A stretch of 64,000 nt of DNA from Kocuria rosea subsp. polaris (GTDB lineage: Bacteria; Actinomycetota; Actinomycetes; Actinomycetales; Micrococcaceae). Below, one piece after another: positions 45,037 to 55,763 of this stretch. Location of the stretch: positions 124,001 to 188,000 of the forward strand of contig NZ_LQBK01000006.1 in assembly GCF_001483755.1 (NCBI RefSeq), written 5' to 3'. The notes under the pieces were generated by a model. The model searched no databases. It saw only the letters and a program-made list of their open reading frames with translations, and was not told where the DNA came from. The first letter of the stretch is position 1. Each line of letters opens with the position of its first letter. Made by a program: the position numbers and the translations under genes.

Positions 45037-48012
45037 ATGGCGACTCGTACTTCCCCCGCCCGCAAGGGCGCCTCGACGTCGCGTGGCAAGAACAGCACGT
45101 CTTCTGCGCGGTCGTCGGGATCCAGCCGGTCCACCTCCTCCCGCCGTCCCGCGTCCGCCGGGCGGGGCGCCCCCGCCCCGGCCTCCCCGCGGGTGCTGCA
45201 CGGTCTGGGCGCCGCCCTGGCGTGGTGCGCCCGCCTCGTCGGAGGGCTCTGGACGGCCATCGCCCACGTGGTCGGCGGCGCCGTGCGCCGCATGGGCACC
45301 CTGCGCACCGACGTGCCCGCGGAGTCGCTGCGGGACGGCGGCGCCCTGTTCCTGCTGCTGCTGGGCCTGCTCGCCGCCGCCGTCGAGTGGTGGAACCTGC
45401 CCGGCGCCTCGGCGCCGTGGCTGGCGGTCCCCGCGGTCGCGGTGCACGAGGTGCTCGCCGGGACGTTCGGCTGGACGGCCCTGGTGCTGCCGCTGCCGCT
45501 CGTGGGCTTCGCGCTGCGCCGCTTCCGCCACCCCGAGGACACCTCGGCCAACAACCGCATCGCGATCGGGCTCGGCGCCGCCGTCGTCGCGGGCTCCGGC
45601 CTGGCGCACGTGCTCCTGGGCCGGCCGTCCCCGAGCCAGGGCCAGGAGGCGCTGCGGAGCGCCGGCGGCTACGTGGGCTTCCTCGCCGCGGACCCGCTGA
45701 GCGCCCTCATCACCCCGGCCGGCGCCGGCGCCATCTTCGTCGCGGCCCTGTTCCTGTCGGTGCTCGTGGTCACCGCGACGCCCGTCAACCTCATCCTGCC
45801 GCGCCTGCGGCAGGGCTACTGGCGGCTCATGGGCCAGGACGGCCCGGTCTCCGCGACCGACGTCTCCGCCGCCCGGCACGACCGCTCCTACCTGGACGAG
45901 CACCGTGCGCGCGCCGAGGCCGCCAAGACCCGCCGCGAGAAGCGCCGCGAGCGCAAGGAGGCCGAGGCCGAGCGTCGCGCCCTCGACGGCTACCGCGGGG
46001 ACGAGGCGTTCGAGCGGGCCGTCGTCGACGAGGAGGCCGCCGACGGCCAGGCGCCCACCCGCGTCTTCGACGTCGACTCCGCGCGCGCCGCCCGGCAGCG
46101 GGCCGCCGCGGCGGGGACGGGTCCGGCGGCCGCGCCCGCCGGACCGGCCGCCGGTCCGGCGGACGCGGAGGACGGCGGCGGGACCCCGCGGCCGGGCCAG
46201 AAGCGGCCCACCCAGGAGCAGCTGGCGGCCCGCCGGCTCCGCCGTGAGCAGGGCCTGGAGCCGGCCGCGGACACCGCGGCGGGCTCCGGCTCGCCGGCGC
46301 TCGAGGACGTGGCCGCCGAGCCCACCGGCTCCACGGCCGTCACCGCCCGCACCCACACCCCCGAGTCGCCCATCCCCGCCCGCGCGGAGCAGCTCAAGCT
46401 CGAGGGCGACATCGCCTACTCCCTGCCGGCGCCCGGGGCCCTCGTGCAGGGGCCGCCGCCGAAGGAGCGCTCCGAGGCCAACGACGCCGTGGTCGCCGCC
46501 CTCACCAGCGTGCTGGACCAGTTCAACGTGGACGCCGTGGTCACCGGCTTCTCCCGGGGGCCCACCGTCACCCGGTACGAGATCGAGCTCGGCTCCGGCA
46601 CCAAGGTGGAGCGCGTCACGGCCCTGTCCAAGAACATCGCCTACGCCGTGGCCTCCGCGGACGTGCGCATCCTCTCGCCGATCCCCGGCCGGTCCGCGAT
46701 CGGCATCGAGATCCCGAACACCGACCGCGAGACCGTGTCCCTGGGCGACGTCCTGCGCTCGCACAACGCCCGCAAGACGGAGCACCCCATGGTCATGGGC
46801 GTGGGGAAGGACGTGGAGGGCGGCTACGTGGTGGCCAACCTCGCGAAGATGCCGCACCTGCTGGTCGCCGGCGCCACCGGCGCGGGCAAGTCGAGCTTCG
46901 TGAACTCGATGATCGTCTCGCTCCTGATGCGCGCCACCCCGGACGAGGTGCGGATGGTGATGGTCGACCCCAAGCGGGTGGAGCTCACCGCCTACGAGGG
47001 CGTCCCGCACCTGATCACGCCGATCATCACCAACCCCAAGAAGGCCGCCGAGGCGCTGCAGTGGGTCGTGCGGGAGATGGACGCCCGCTACGACGACCTC
47101 TCCCACTACGGGTACAAGCACGTCGACGACTTCAACAAGGCCGTGCGCAACGGCAAGGTCCAGCCCGAGCCCGGCTCGAAGCGCGTGATCCGGCCGTACC
47201 CGTACCTGCTGGTCATCGTGGACGAGCTCGCGGACCTCATGATGGTCGCCCCGCGCGACGTCGAGGACGCGATCGTGCGGATCACCCAGCTCGCGCGCGC
47301 CGCCGGCATCCACCTGGTGCTCGCCACCCAGCGGCCCTCGGTGGACGTGGTCACCGGGCTGATCAAGGCCAACGTGCCCTCCCGGATGGCGTTCGCGACG
47401 TCCTCGGTCACCGACTCCCGCGTGGTCCTGGACCAGCCGGGCGCCGAGAAGCTCATCGGCCAGGGCGACGCCCTGTTCCTGCCCATGGGCGCCTCCAAGC
47501 CGATGCGCGTGCAGGGCGCCTGGGTCTCCGAGTCCGAGATCCACGAGGTCGTCGACCACGTCAAGGGCCAGATGAAGGCCCACTACCGCCCGGACGTGGT
47601 GCAGGAGGCCCCCAAGAAGACCATCGACGAGGACATCGGGGACGACCTCGACGTCCTGCTGCAGGCGACCGAGCTCGTGGTGACCACCCAGTTCGGGTCG
47701 ACCTCCATGCTGCAGCGCAAGCTGCGCGTCGGCTTCGCCAAGGCCGGCCGGCTCATGGACCTGCTGGAGTCCCGCGGCGTCGTCGGCCCCTCGGAGGGGT
47801 CCAAGGCGCGCGACGTGCTCGTCAAGCCGGACGACCTCGCCGCGACCCTCGCCGTGATCCGCGGCGAGGACCCGCCCGCGCCGCAGGGCGGGTCCGTGGA
47901 CTACGGCGAGGACCCGGTCGAGGCCTCGCTGGCCCGGACCGCGGCCGACCACGGCGACGGCGCCGAGGACCCCGAGGGCTCCGAGGACGCCTGGCAGCTG
48001 ACCGGCCGCTGA
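45037..48012 (+). CDS. ftsK: DNA translocase FtsK/SpoIIIE
   Basis: Pumps chromosomal DNA at the division septum. The 991-residue protein has four transmembrane segments between about residues 100 and 260, a low-complexity Ala/Arg/Glu linker (about 285-440), then the RecA-like motor with Walker A GATGAGKSS near 611 and Walker B VIVDELADLM. The C-terminal gamma winged-helix domain (VVTTQFGSTSMLQRKLRVGF) would read KOPS-type polarity sequences. Start at ATG 45037 right after the -10-like element. Confidence 0.95.
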   Translation: MATRTSPARKGASTSRGKNSTSSARSSGSSRSTSSRRPASAGRGAPAPASPRVLHGLGAALAWCARLVGGLWTAIAHVVGGAVRRMGTLRTDVPAESLRDGGALFLLLLGLLAAAVEWWNLPGASAPWLAVPAVAVHEVLAGTFGWTALVLPLPLVGFALRRFRHPEDTSANNRIAIGLGAAVVAGSGLAHVLLGRPSPSQGQEALRSAGGYVGFLAADPLSALITPAGAGAIFVAALFLSVLVVTATPVNLILPRLRQGYWRLMGQDGPVSATDVSAARHDRSYLDEHRARAEAAKTRREKRRERKEAEAERRALDGYRGDEAFERAVVDEEAADGQAPTRVFDVDSARAARQRAAAAGTGPAAAPAGPAAGPADAEDGGGTPRPGQKRPTQEQLAARRLRREQGLEPAADTAAGSGSPALEDVAAEPTGSTAVTARTHTPESPIPARAEQLKLEGDIAYSLPAPGALVQGPPPKERSEANDAVVAALTSVLDQFNVDAVVTGFSRGPTVTRYEIELGSGTKVERVTALSKNIAYAVASADVRILSPIPGRSAIGIEIPNTDRETVSLGDVLRSHNARKTEHPMVMGVGKDVEGGYVVANLAKMPHLLVAGATGAGKSSFVNSMIVSLLMRATPDEVRMVMVDPKRVELTAYEGVPHLITPIITNPKKAAEALQWVVREMDARYDDLSHYGYKHVDDFNKAVRNGKVQPEPGSKRVIRPYPYLLVIVDELADLMMVAPRDVEDAIVRITQLARAAGIHLVLATQRPSVDVVTGLIKANVPSRMAFATSSVTDSRVVLDQPGAEKLIGQGDALFLPMGASKPMRVQGAWVSESEIHEVVDHVKGQMKAHYRPDVVQEAPKKTIDEDIGDDLDVLLQATELVVTTQFGSTSMLQRKLRVGFAKAGRLMDLLESRGVVGPSEGSKARDVLVKPDDLAATLAVIRGEDPPAPQGGSVDYGEDPVEASLARTAADHGDGAEDPEGSEDAWQLTGR

Positions 48013-48045
48013 GCCGGCCCCACCCCACCTGGAAGCGAGCACACG

Positions 48046-48651
48046 ATGAGCCCCGCCGACCCGGCGTCCAACCTCAACCTCCCGAACGCGCTGACCGCCC
48101 TGCGCATCGTGCTGGTGCCCTTCTTCGTCTGGTTCCTGTGGGCGGGCGGCACCCAGGGGGAGGACTCCCTGGGCATGCGGTGGGCGGCCCTGGCCGTCTT
48201 CGCCGTCGCGATGTACACGGACAAGCTCGACGGCGACATCGCCCGGGCGCGCGGGCTGATCACGAGCTTCGGCAAGATCGCGGACCCCATCGCGGACAAG
48301 CTGCTGACCGGCGCCGCCTTCGTGGTGCTCTCGATGCTCGGCGAGCTGTGGTGGTGGGTGACCGTGGTGATCCTCGTCCGGGAGTGGGGGATCACGCTGA
48401 TGCGCTTCGTCGTCATCCGCTACGGGGTGATGGCGGCCTCGAAGGGCGGCAAGCTCAAGACGGTCCTGCAGACCGTGGCGCTCCTGCTCCTGCTGCTCCC
48501 GCTGGTGCCGCTGGTCGGCGCGTGGTGGCCGTGGCTGGGCTGGACCGTGATGGGCGCGGCCCTCGTGGTCACGGTCGTGACCGGCGTGGACTACGTCGTC
48601 AAGGCCGTGCAGCTGCGCCGCCGGGCGCTGGCCGAGCGGGACGCGGCGTGA
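48046..48651 (+). CDS. pgsA: CDP-diacylglycerol-glycerol-3-phosphate 3-phosphatidyltransferase
   Basis: Makes phosphatidylglycerol phosphate in the membrane. The CDP-alcohol phosphotransferase motif is intact: DGDIARARGLITSFGKIADP, with the two aspartates of GKIADPIADK. The 201-residue protein has about five transmembrane helices. A PIS or other CDP-alcohol enzyme is less likely because of the LNLPNALTALRIVLVPFFV start. The stop overlaps the GTG of the CinA-domain gene. Confidence 0.92.
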   Translation: MSPADPASNLNLPNALTALRIVLVPFFVWFLWAGGTQGEDSLGMRWAALAVFAVAMYTDKLDGDIARARGLITSFGKIADPIADKLLTGAAFVVLSMLGELWWWVTVVILVREWGITLMRFVVIRYGVMAASKGGKLKTVLQTVALLLLLLPLVPLVGAWWPWLGWTVMGAALVVTVVTGVDYVVKAVQLRRRALAERDAA

Positions 48652-49142
48652 CGGAGCCGCGGCCGGCGGCCCGGGCCCTCGTCGAGGAGGCCGTCCGCCG
48701 GGCGCTCACGGTCGCCACGGCGGAGTCCCTCACCGGGGGCGCGCTCGCCGCCGCCGTCGTGGACGTGCCGGGGGCCTCGGCCTGCTTCGAGGGCGGGGTC
48801 GTGTCCTACTCGAACCGGGTCAAGACCGAGGTCCTCGGCGTCCCGGCCCGGCTGCTCGCCGAGCGGGGCTCCGTCGACCCGGACGTCGCCGTCGCGATGG
48901 CCGAGGGCGCCCGCCGCCGCCTCGGCGCGGACTGGGCCGTCTCCACGACGGGCGTCGCGGGCCCCGAACCGCACGACGGCAAGCCCGTGGGCACCGTCTA
49001 CCTGGGCATCGCGGGACCGGCCGGCTCCGCGGTCCACGAGCTGGCCGCGGAAGGGGACCGGGCGGCGGTCCGGACGGCCGCGGTGCACGCCGCGCTGGAG
49101 CGGCTCACCGCGGCGATGGTGCTCCCAGCCAACTCCCAGTGA
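48648..49142 (+). CDS. CinA C-terminal domain protein (NMN amidohydrolase, PncC-like)
   Basis: A 164-residue protein starting at GTG 48648, overlapping the pgsA stop by four bases. The motifs [36 protein letters not shown] and STTGVAGPE belong to the CinA C-terminal/PncC family that deamidates nicotinamide mononucleotide. The N-terminal molybdopterin-binding-like domain of full CinA is absent, as in most actinobacterial pgsA-linked copies. Confidence 0.92.
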   Translation: MTEPRPAARALVEEAVRRALTVATAESLTGGALAAAVVDVPGASACFEGGVVSYSNRVKTEVLGVPARLLAERGSVDPDVAVAMAEGARRRLGADWAVSTTGVAGPEPHDGKPVGTVYLGIAGPAGSAVHELAAEGDRAAVRTAAVHAALERLTAAMVLPANSQ

Positions 49143-49305
49143 AAAAAGGCCTCCCGGGGGGAAGAATGGAACCGTCAGCGGGGTTAGCAATGATCGCAGG
49201 CTCGACTTGAGCCGGTGGACGTCAAGGCGTCGACCGGCCGGCGCCGGGGCACCGCCCGCACCAGGCGGTGAAGCTGCCGTACACACGAGGAGACAAGCGA
49301 TTCAC

Positions 49306-49737
49306 ATGACCAAGCAACCCGTGTCCGTCAATGGCGTCGTCCGTTGGAAGGACGTGGGCCTGGACGAGGACGACAGCACCGAGACGAAGGACATGAAGAT
49401 GGGTGTACTCCGCCAGGAGATCGGTGAGGTTCTGCGCAGCGTTCGCCAGCGCCAGGGGCGCACCCTCCGAGAGGTCTCCCACAGCGCCCGCGTGTCCCTC
49501 GGCTACCTCAGCGAGGTGGAGCGCGGACAGAAGGAGGCCTCCTCCGAGCTGCTCGCGTCGATCTGCGCCGCGCTCGACATCCCGATGTCCCAGATGCTGC
49601 GCGAGGTCGCGGACCGCCTGGCCTACGCCGAGGGCCTCCTGGTCCCGGACACCGTGCCGAGCGACCTCACCGAGCAGTACTCGCGGGAGTTCGGCCGGGT
49701 CAACGGCGGCGAGGCCGCCGCGGCCGGCGCCCGCTGA
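49306..49737 (+). CDS. clgR: ClgR-like XRE-family transcriptional regulator
   Basis: Helix-turn-helix regulator; in streptomycetes, corynebacteria and mycobacteria ClgR activates clp protease genes under stress and is itself degraded by Clp. The 143-residue protein carries the DNA-binding domain [20 protein letters not shown], followed by [20 protein letters not shown], nearly invariant in the family. Start ATG 49306 with GAGGAGA upstream adds about 30 residues before the domain ([20 protein letters not shown]); an internal ATG near 49394 is the alternative start. Confidence 0.88.
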   Translation: MTKQPVSVNGVVRWKDVGLDEDDSTETKDMKMGVLRQEIGEVLRSVRQRQGRTLREVSHSARVSLGYLSEVERGQKEASSELLASICAALDIPMSQMLREVADRLAYAEGLLVPDTVPSDLTEQYSREFGRVNGGEAAAAGAR

Positions 49738-49775
49738 TCCGCCCGGGCGGCCCGCCGCCCGTCCACGACGTTCCC

Positions 49776-49809
49776 GAGGGCTCGTCGGTCCCAGGACCGG
49801 CGGGCCCTC
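49776..49809 (+). terminator. Imperfect hairpin after clgR
   Basis: GAGGGC pairs with GCCCTC and, inside a bulge, CGGTC pairs with GACCG, 39 bases after the clgR stop. Confidence 0.4.
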
Positions 49810-49900
49810 CGGTCTGCGGCGGCCGGGCCGCGGATGGCAGGATGGACGGGCACGACGCCCGGCACGCCGCCGGGCGGGGGCACGACGAAGGAGGACGCGG

Positions 49901-50122
49901 ATGCGGCTGAGCAGCTTCTGGCAGCTCATGGCCGACGAGTTCGGCGCGGGCTACAGCAAGGTCCTGGCCCGGGACCTGGTGCTCGGGGAGCTGGACCACC
50001 GCACGGCCGCCGAGGCCATCGAGGCCGGGGTCGACCCGCGGACCGTGTGGTTCGCCCTCTGCCGGGCCCAGGACGTCCCCGAGACCCGCTGGTGGGGCGT
50101 GGACCGCCCGCCCCGGGACTGA
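49901..50122 (+). CDS. DUF3046 protein
   Basis: A 73-residue actinobacterial protein starting at ATG 49901 with AAGGAGGA upstream. The sequence MRLSSFWQLMADEFGAGYSK, LDHRTAAEAIEAGVDPRTVW and the ending P.TRWWG are typical of DUF3046, encoded just upstream of recA in most actinobacteria. Predicted to be small and helical; function unknown. The recA SOS box lies 44 bases after its stop. Confidence 0.9.
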   Translation: MRLSSFWQLMADEFGAGYSKVLARDLVLGELDHRTAAEAIEAGVDPRTVWFALCRAQDVPETRWWGVDRPPRD

Positions 50123-50165
50123 CGCGCGGGGCTCGTCCCGGCGCGGGCGTGGATCCCGGGGCGCT

Positions 50166-50181
50166 TCGAAGGTATATTCGA
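50166..50181 (+). promoter_or_regulatory. SOS (LexA) box of recA with embedded -10
   Basis: TCGAAGGTATATTCGA fits the actinobacterial/Bacillus-type LexA operator (TCGAA, six bases, TTCGA). Bases 8-13 are TATATT, a good -10, so LexA binding would cover the promoter itself. The predicted recA leader is about 170 bases. Confidence 0.88.
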
Positions 50182-50355
50182 AGACCGAGGGCGGACTGCA
50201 CAGCCCGTGCCGTCCGGGACGGTGCTCGCCGATCCTCCCCAGACCCCGCGCGAACGCCTTACGGTGTCCGACCCCGGCGATACCGTGGAACACGAAAAGA
50301 CCAGCAGCAACGGTTCCGGCCGCACCGGCGGAGCCCCCCGACCACGAGGTGAACC

Positions 50356-51465
50356 ATGGCAGCCAAGGGCAACAAGCAGAGCTCCGACCAGCAGTTCGGC
50401 AGCGACCGCGAGAAGGCTCTCGAGACCGTTCTCGCGCAGATCGACAAGAACTACGGCAAGGGCTCGGTGATGCGCCTGGGCGACCGCCCGGCGACCAAGA
50501 TCGAGACCATCCCCACCGGCTCCATCGCGATGGACGTCGCGCTGGGCATCGGCGGGTTCCCGCGCGGGCGCGTCGTGGAGATCTACGGCCCGGAGTCCTC
50601 CGGCAAGACGACCGTGGCCCTGCACGCCGTGGCCAACGTCCAGAAGGCCGGCGGGATCGCCGCCTTCATCGACGCCGAGCACGCCCTGGACCCCGCCTAC
50701 GCCGAGAAGCTCGGCGTGGACACGGACAGCCTGCTGGTCTCCCAGCCGGACACCGGCGAGCAGGCCCTGGAGATCATGGACATGCTCGTGGGCTCCGGGT
50801 CCATCGACATCATCGTCATCGACTCGGTGGCGGCCCTGGTGCCCAAGGCCGAGATCGAGGGCGAGATGGGCGACAGCCACGTGGGCCTGCAGGCCCGCCT
50901 CATGAGCCAGGCGCTGCGCAAGATCACCGGCCGGCTCTCGCACTCCAACACCACCGCGATCTTCATCAACCAGCTGCGCGAGAAGATCGGCGTGTTCTTC
51001 GGCAGCCCCGAGACCACCACCGGCGGCAAGGCGCTGAAGTTCTACGCCTCGGTCCGCGTGGACGTGCGCCGCATCGAGACCCTCAAGGACGGGGCCAACC
51101 CGGTGGGCAACCGGACCCGGGCCAAGATCGTCAAGAACAAGATGGCCCCGCCCTTCAAGCAGGCCGAGTTCGACATCCTCTACGGGGAGGGCATCTCCAC
51201 CGAGGGCGGGCTCATCGACATGGGCGTGGAGCACGGCATCGTGAAGAAGTCCGGGGCGTGGTTCACCTACGAGGGCGACCAGCTGGGACAGGGCAAGGAG
51301 AACTCCCGCCGGTTCCTCAAGGACAACCCGGAGCTGGCCGAGGAGATCGAGCGCCGGATCCTGGTGAAGCTCGGGGTCGTCCAGGAGCCGGAGGCGGCCG
51401 AGGAGACCGCGGCGGAGCCGCCGGTCGCCGGCCTGCCCACCGAGGTCCCCGGCCCGGCCTTCTGA
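50356..51465 (+). CDS. recA: Recombinase RecA
   Basis: Strand exchange and LexA co-protease. The 369-residue protein has Walker [10 protein letters not shown] near residue 78, [11 protein letters not shown], and the L2-region segment [20 protein letters not shown]. The C-terminal 30 residues are acidic. ATG 50356 follows GAGGTGAACC. An SOS box lies 175 bases upstream. Confidence 0.98.
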   Translation: MAAKGNKQSSDQQFGSDREKALETVLAQIDKNYGKGSVMRLGDRPATKIETIPTGSIAMDVALGIGGFPRGRVVEIYGPESSGKTTVALHAVANVQKAGGIAAFIDAEHALDPAYAEKLGVDTDSLLVSQPDTGEQALEIMDMLVGSGSIDIIVIDSVAALVPKAEIEGEMGDSHVGLQARLMSQALRKITGRLSHSNTTAIFINQLREKIGVFFGSPETTTGGKALKFYASVRVDVRRIETLKDGANPVGNRTRAKIVKNKMAPPFKQAEFDILYGEGISTEGGLIDMGVEHGIVKKSGAWFTYEGDQLGQGKENSRRFLKDNPELAEEIERRILVKLGVVQEPEAAEETAAEPPVAGLPTEVPGPAF

Positions 51466-51473
51466 GCGGGCCC

Positions 51474-52106
51474 GTGACCGAGAGCCCGTACGCACGCCGG
51501 CGCCGCCGGTCCTCCGCCCGCCACCGCGGGCCGGAGGGCCCGGCGGCGTCGTCGTCCCCGGCGCAGGATGCCGAGCCGGATCCCCGCGAGGTGGCCCGGG
51601 CGATCGTCCTGCGTCAGCTCACCGCCTCCGCGAAGAGCCGCAAGCAGCTCGAGGACAAGCTCGCCGACCGCAACGTCCCCGAGGACGTGGCCCGGGAGGT
51701 GCTGGACCGGTTCGAGGAGGTCGACCTCGTCGACGACGCCCAGTACGCGCAGCTCTACGTCCGCTCGCGCGCGAGCTCCCGCAAGCTCTCCCGCTCCGCG
51801 ATCCGCCGCGAGCTCGCCACCCGCGGCGTGACCGGGGAGATCGCCGAGTCGGCGCTCGAGCAGCGCACCGACGAGGACGAGCGGGAGGACGCCGCCGAGC
51901 TGGTGCGCCGCAAGCTCCCCGCCGGGCTGGACCCCGCCGATCGCGCCGCCCGGGACAAGGCCGTGCGGCGCCTGGTCGGCATGCTCGGCCGGAAGGGCTA
52001 CCCGCCCGGCCTGGCCTTCGCCGTGGTGAAGGAGGAGCTCGAGGCGCGCTCGGGCGCCCCGGTCCAGGACGACGGGAACGGCGAGGAGCACCTGGACACC
52101 CCGTGA
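51474..52106 (+). CDS. recX: RecA regulator RecX
   Basis: Modulates RecA filament growth. The 210-residue protein starts at GTG 51474, eight bases after recA. Three-helix RecX repeats are visible: [40 protein letters not shown] and [18 protein letters not shown]. The N-terminal 35 residues are Arg/Ser/Pro-rich. It is co-transcribed with recA. Confidence 0.93.
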   Translation: MTESPYARRRRRSSARHRGPEGPAASSSPAQDAEPDPREVARAIVLRQLTASAKSRKQLEDKLADRNVPEDVAREVLDRFEEVDLVDDAQYAQLYVRSRASSRKLSRSAIRRELATRGVTGEIAESALEQRTDEDEREDAAELVRRKLPAGLDPADRAARDKAVRRLVGMLGRKGYPPGLAFAVVKEELEARSGAPVQDDGNGEEHLDTP

Positions 52107-52120
52107 CCGGGCCGGGCCCG

Positions 52121-52126
52121 TACAAT
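52121..52126 (+). promoter_or_regulatory. miaB -10 TACAAT (leaderless start)
   Basis: TACAAT, a near-consensus -10, is followed by six bases and GTG/ATG at 52133/52136. Confidence 0.55.
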
Positions 52127-52132
52127 TGTCCG

Positions 52133-53662
52133 GTGATGTCGACCCCCGTAACCCCGTCCCCGACCGCGTCTTCCGCCGCGCCCGCCCCGCGCTCCTACGA
52201 GGTGCGCACCTTCGGGTGCCAGATGAACGTGCACGACTCCGAGCGGATCACGGGTCTGCTCGAGGCCGCCGGCTACGTCCCCGCCGCCGGCGGCGAGCCG
52301 GACCTCGTGGTGTTCAACACCTGTGCCGTGCGCGAGAACGCTGACAACAAGCTCTACGGCAACCTCGGCCAGCTCGTGCCCGCCAAGAAGCGCAACCAGG
52401 ACCTGCAGATCGCCGTCGGCGGCTGCCTCGCGCAGAAGGACCAGGACACGATCCTCGAGCGGGCCCCGTGGGTGGACGTGGTCTTCGGCACCCACAACAT
52501 CGGCTCCCTGCCCGCCCTGCTGGAGCGCTCGCGGCACAACGCCGAGGCGCAGCTGGAGATCCTCGACGCCCTCGAGGTCTTCCCCTCGACCCTGCCCACC
52601 AAGCGGGACAGCGCCTACTCCGGGTGGGTCTCGATCTCCGTGGGGTGCAACAACACCTGCACGTTCTGCATCGTCCCCTCCCTGCGCGGCAAGGAGAAGG
52701 ACCGCCGGCCCGGGGAAGTGCTCGCCGAGGTGCAGGCCCTCGTCGACGACGGCGCCGTCGAGGTCACCCTGCTGGGGCAGAACGTGAACTCCTACGGCGT
52801 CGAGTTCGGGGACCGCGGGGCGTTCGCGAAGCTGCTCCGCGCGTGCGGGCAGATCGAGGGCCTCGAGCGCGTGCGCTTCACGAGCCCGCACCCGGCCGCG
52901 TTCACGGACGACGTCATCGACGCCATGGCGGAGACCCCGAACGTCATGCCCCAGCTGCACATGCCCCTGCAGTCCGGCTCCGACCGGATCCTGAAGACCA
53001 TGCGCCGCTCCTACCGCTCGAAGCGGTTCCTCGGTATTCTGGACACCGTCCGCGAACGGATCCCGGAGGCCGCCATCACCACCGACATCATCGTTGGCTT
53101 CCCGGGAGAGACCGAGGAGGACTTCCAGGCCACCCTCGACGTCGTGGCCGCCTCCCGCTTCTCCTCCGCGTACACGTTCCAGTACTCCGTCCGGCCCGGG
53201 ACCCCGGCGGGCGAGATGGCGGACCAGGTCCCCAAGGCTGTGGTGCAGGAGCGCTTCGAGCGGCTCGTGGCCCTGCAGGACCGGATCGCGGCGGAGGAGA
53301 ACCGGGCGGTCGTCGGCCGGCAGGTCGAGCTGCTCGTCACCGCGGAGGCCGGCAAGAAGTCCGAGCAGACCCACCGGCTCTCGGGCCGCGCCCGGGACCA
53401 GCGGCTCGTGCACTTCTCCGTGCCCGAGGGCGCCGAGGTCCCGCGCCCCGGCGACTTCGTGACGGTCGAGGTCACCGGCGCCGCCGCCTACCACCTCGTC
53501 GCCGACCCGCGCTCCCCGCAGGACTACGCGCTGCGGCGCTCGCGCGCCGGGGACGCTTGGGACCGCCGCCAGGCCGCGTCCTGCGGCGTTCCTGCCGCCC
53601 CGGGCACCGCCACCGGCCCCGGACCCGTGAGCCTGGGCATGCCGGGCCTGCCCGTCCGGTGA
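52133..53662 (+). CDS. miaB: tRNA-2-methylthio-N6-dimethylallyladenosine synthase
   Basis: Radical-SAM enzyme that methylthiolates i6A37 of tRNA, acting after MiaA. The N-terminal cluster cysteines are in [22 protein letters not shown] and VGGCLAQKD. The radical-SAM motif is [19 protein letters not shown] (CxxxCxxC). A TRAM domain ends the core, followed by a Pro/Ala-rich tail. The start is GTG 52133 or ATG 52136, directly after the -10; 509 residues. Its stop overlaps the start of miaA. Confidence 0.96.
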   Translation: MMSTPVTPSPTASSAAPAPRSYEVRTFGCQMNVHDSERITGLLEAAGYVPAAGGEPDLVVFNTCAVRENADNKLYGNLGQLVPAKKRNQDLQIAVGGCLAQKDQDTILERAPWVDVVFGTHNIGSLPALLERSRHNAEAQLEILDALEVFPSTLPTKRDSAYSGWVSISVGCNNTCTFCIVPSLRGKEKDRRPGEVLAEVQALVDDGAVEVTLLGQNVNSYGVEFGDRGAFAKLLRACGQIEGLERVRFTSPHPAAFTDDVIDAMAETPNVMPQLHMPLQSGSDRILKTMRRSYRSKRFLGILDTVRERIPEAAITTDIIVGFPGETEEDFQATLDVVAASRFSSAYTFQYSVRPGTPAGEMADQVPKAVVQERFERLVALQDRIAAEENRAVVGRQVELLVTAEAGKKSEQTHRLSGRARDQRLVHFSVPEGAEVPRPGDFVTVEVTGAAAYHLVADPRSPQDYALRRSRAGDAWDRRQAASCGVPAAPGTATGPGPVSLGMPGLPVR

Positions 53663-54579
53663 CCGGCGCGGACCTGCCGGTCGTCGCCGTCGTCGGTCCC
53701 ACGGGCACCGGCAAGACGGCGCTGGGCGTCGAGCTCGCGCTGCGGCTGGGCGGGGAGGTGGTCAACGCCGACTCCATGCAGTTCTACCGCGGCATGGACA
53801 TCGGCACCGCCAAGGCGACCGTGCCGGAGCGGCGCGGGGTGCCCCACCACCTCCTGGACGTCCTGGACGTCACCGAGGAGGCCTCGGTCGCGGACTTCCA
53901 GCGCGACGCCCGGGCGTGCTTCGCCCGGATCCGCTCCCGCGGGCGGGTCCCCGTCCTGGTGGGCGGCTCGGGGCTCTACGTGCGCGCGGCCCTGGACGTG
54001 CTCGAGCTGCCCGGCACGGACCCCGCGGTGCGGGCGCGGATCGAGGGCGAGCTCGCCGAGCAGGGCCCCGGTGCCCTCCGGGAGCGGCTGCGGCAGGTGG
54101 ACCCCGAGTCCGCCGCCCGCCTGCGGGACGACCGGCGGCTGGTCCGCGCCCTGGAGGTGTGGGAGCTGACCGGTCGCCCCTTCACCGCGTTCATGCCGCG
54201 CCGCGAGCACGTGGAGCCCACGGTGCAGATCGGCCTGGACGTCGACCGCGCCGCGCTGCACGACCGGCTCGCCCGGCGGGTCGGGGCCATGGTCGAGGCC
54301 GGCCTGGAGACCGAGGTGCGCGCCCTGGCGGCCCGCGGGCTGCGCGAGGGCCGCACGGCGTCCCGGGCCCTGGGGTACGGGCAGTTCCTCGACGTCGTGG
54401 ACGGGCGTGCCACCGTGGCGCAGGCGGCCGAGGCCACGGTGACGGCCACCCGCCGGTTCGCCCGCCGCCAGCGGACCTGGTTCCGCGCGGACCCGCGGGT
54501 GCACTGGCTGGACCCCGCCGAGCCCGGCCTCGTGGAGCGCGCCGTGCGGACCGTCGAACGGGCCGGCGCCGCACGCTGA
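53659..54579 (+). CDS. miaA: tRNA dimethylallyltransferase
   Basis: Adds the dimethylallyl group to A37 of tRNAs reading UNN codons, making the MiaB substrate. The 306-residue protein has the P-loop [17 protein letters not shown] near residue 13, the substrate motif [19 protein letters not shown] and [13 protein letters not shown] 53659 overlaps the miaB stop by four bases. Confidence 0.96.
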   Translation: MTGADLPVVAVVGPTGTGKTALGVELALRLGGEVVNADSMQFYRGMDIGTAKATVPERRGVPHHLLDVLDVTEEASVADFQRDARACFARIRSRGRVPVLVGGSGLYVRAALDVLELPGTDPAVRARIEGELAEQGPGALRERLRQVDPESAARLRDDRRLVRALEVWELTGRPFTAFMPRREHVEPTVQIGLDVDRAALHDRLARRVGAMVEAGLETEVRALAARGLREGRTASRALGYGQFLDVVDGRATVAQAAEATVTATRRFARRQRTWFRADPRVHWLDPAEPGLVERAVRTVERAGAAR

Positions 54580-54622
54580 GCCGCTGCCCGGCCCGTGGCC
54601 CCGGCCGTGGCCCGGCCCACGG

Positions 54623-54694
54623 CACCGAGCGCGTCCCGCCCCGCGACACCGAGCGCGTCCCGGTTCGCGGCGCCCTCCGCGTCCCGGAGTGCAG
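54623..54694. repeat. Three 24-bp tandem repeats between miaA and dapF
   Basis: Unit CACCGAGCGCGTCCCGCCCCGCGA is followed directly by a copy with 20 of 24 matches and a third, more degenerate copy (CGCCCTCCGCGTCCCGGAGTGCAG). No coding role is apparent. Confidence 0.6.
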
Positions 54695-54749
54695 CCCGGC
54701 CGGCGGGACCCCGCCCAGGACCCAGCCCACGACCCCGTCCGGGCCCGCG

Positions 54750-54755
54750 TATCAT
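54750..54755 (+). promoter_or_regulatory. dapF -10 TATCAT (leaderless start)
   Basis: TATCAT is followed by six bases (GGTCGG) and the dapF GTG at 54762. Confidence 0.5.
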
Positions 54756-54761
54756 GGTCGG

Positions 54762-55751
54762 GTGACTTCCGCCCGGACCAGCCCCGCCCCGACGCACGAC
54801 ACCCGCCCCGCCCCGGACGCCGTTCCGGGCGCCGACGCCGGCCCGTGGGGAGAGCTCGGCGGCCGCCGCTTCGCCAAGGGCCACGGCACGGGCAACGACT
54901 TCGTACTGCTGACCGACCCGCACGCCCAGCTCGCCTTGGACGCGGAGCTGGTGACCCTGGTGTGCGACCGGCACCGGGGCATCGGCGGGGACGGGCTGAT
55001 CCGCGCCGTGCGCTCCGAGGCGATCCCCGAGGGCAGGGCCGTCCTCGCGGAGGCGCCCGACGCCGAGTGGTTCATGGACTACCGCAACAACGACGGCTCC
55101 GTCGCCGAGATGTGCGGCAACGGGGTGCGGGTGTTCGTCCACTACCTCGTCCAGCGGGGCCTCGCCGAGGTCCCGGAGGGGGACGTGCTGCGCATCGGCA
55201 CCCGCGCCGGCGTGAAGACCGTGGCCCGGACCGACTCCGGCTGGGCCGTGGACATGGGGCCGTGGACCTTCCTCGACGGCGAGGCGGCCCGGACCCGGGG
55301 CTCGGACGCCGTCGTGACGGCCGGCGGGCTGACGGTGTCCCGCCCCGCGCTGTCGATCGGCATGGGCAACCCGCACACGGTGGTGGCGCTCGCCGAGGGG
55401 GAGAAGCTCGACCAGCTGGAGCTGCACACCGCCCCGGTCGTGCGCCCGGAGCCCGCGGACGGGACCAACGTCGAGTTCGTGGTTCCCGCCGACGGCGACG
55501 ACGACGGGGTGGGCCGGGTGCGGATGCGCGTGCACGAGCGCGGCGTGGGCGAGACGCAGTCCTGCGGGACTGGCGCGTGCGCCGCGGCGGCGGCGACCCG
55601 CTTCTGGGGCGGCGCCACGGCGCCCGACCAGTGGCTCGTGCAGGTGCCCGGCGGGGTCGTCTCCGTGACGTTCGTGCCGGCGCCCGACGGCGCCGAGCAC
55701 GTGGTGCTCGCCGGACCGGCCGTGCTGGTGGCGGACGGCACCTTCGTCTGA
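54762..55751 (+). CDS. dapF: Diaminopimelate epimerase
   Basis: Interconverts LL- and meso-diaminopimelate, giving the crosslinking residue of peptidoglycan and the lysine precursor. Two catalytic cysteines are visible, in [17 protein letters not shown] and in [31 protein letters not shown] is the N-terminal signature. Length 329 residues, including a 30-residue Pro/Ala-rich N-terminus. The GTG start follows a -10-like element without a leader. Confidence 0.96.
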   Translation: MTSARTSPAPTHDTRPAPDAVPGADAGPWGELGGRRFAKGHGTGNDFVLLTDPHAQLALDAELVTLVCDRHRGIGGDGLIRAVRSEAIPEGRAVLAEAPDAEWFMDYRNNDGSVAEMCGNGVRVFVHYLVQRGLAEVPEGDVLRIGTRAGVKTVARTDSGWAVDMGPWTFLDGEAARTRGSDAVVTAGGLTVSRPALSIGMGNPHTVVALAEGEKLDQLELHTAPVVRPEPADGTNVEFVVPADGDDDGVGRVRMRVHERGVGETQSCGTGACAAAAATRFWGGATAPDQWLVQVPGGVVSVTFVPAPDGAEHVVLAGPAVLVADGTFV

Positions 55752-55763
55752 CGCGCCCGGCCC

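Noticed and set aside
49143-49305. ClgR self-operator before clgR
   Set aside because: I searched for a CGCYNANRGCG-like site and found only partial matches (around GCGGGGTTAGC), too weak to report.
54580-54761. Possible small protein gene in the 24-bp repeats on the minus strand
   Set aside because: The minus frame translates to Ala/Arg/Gly repeats without a start, ribosome-binding site or domain.
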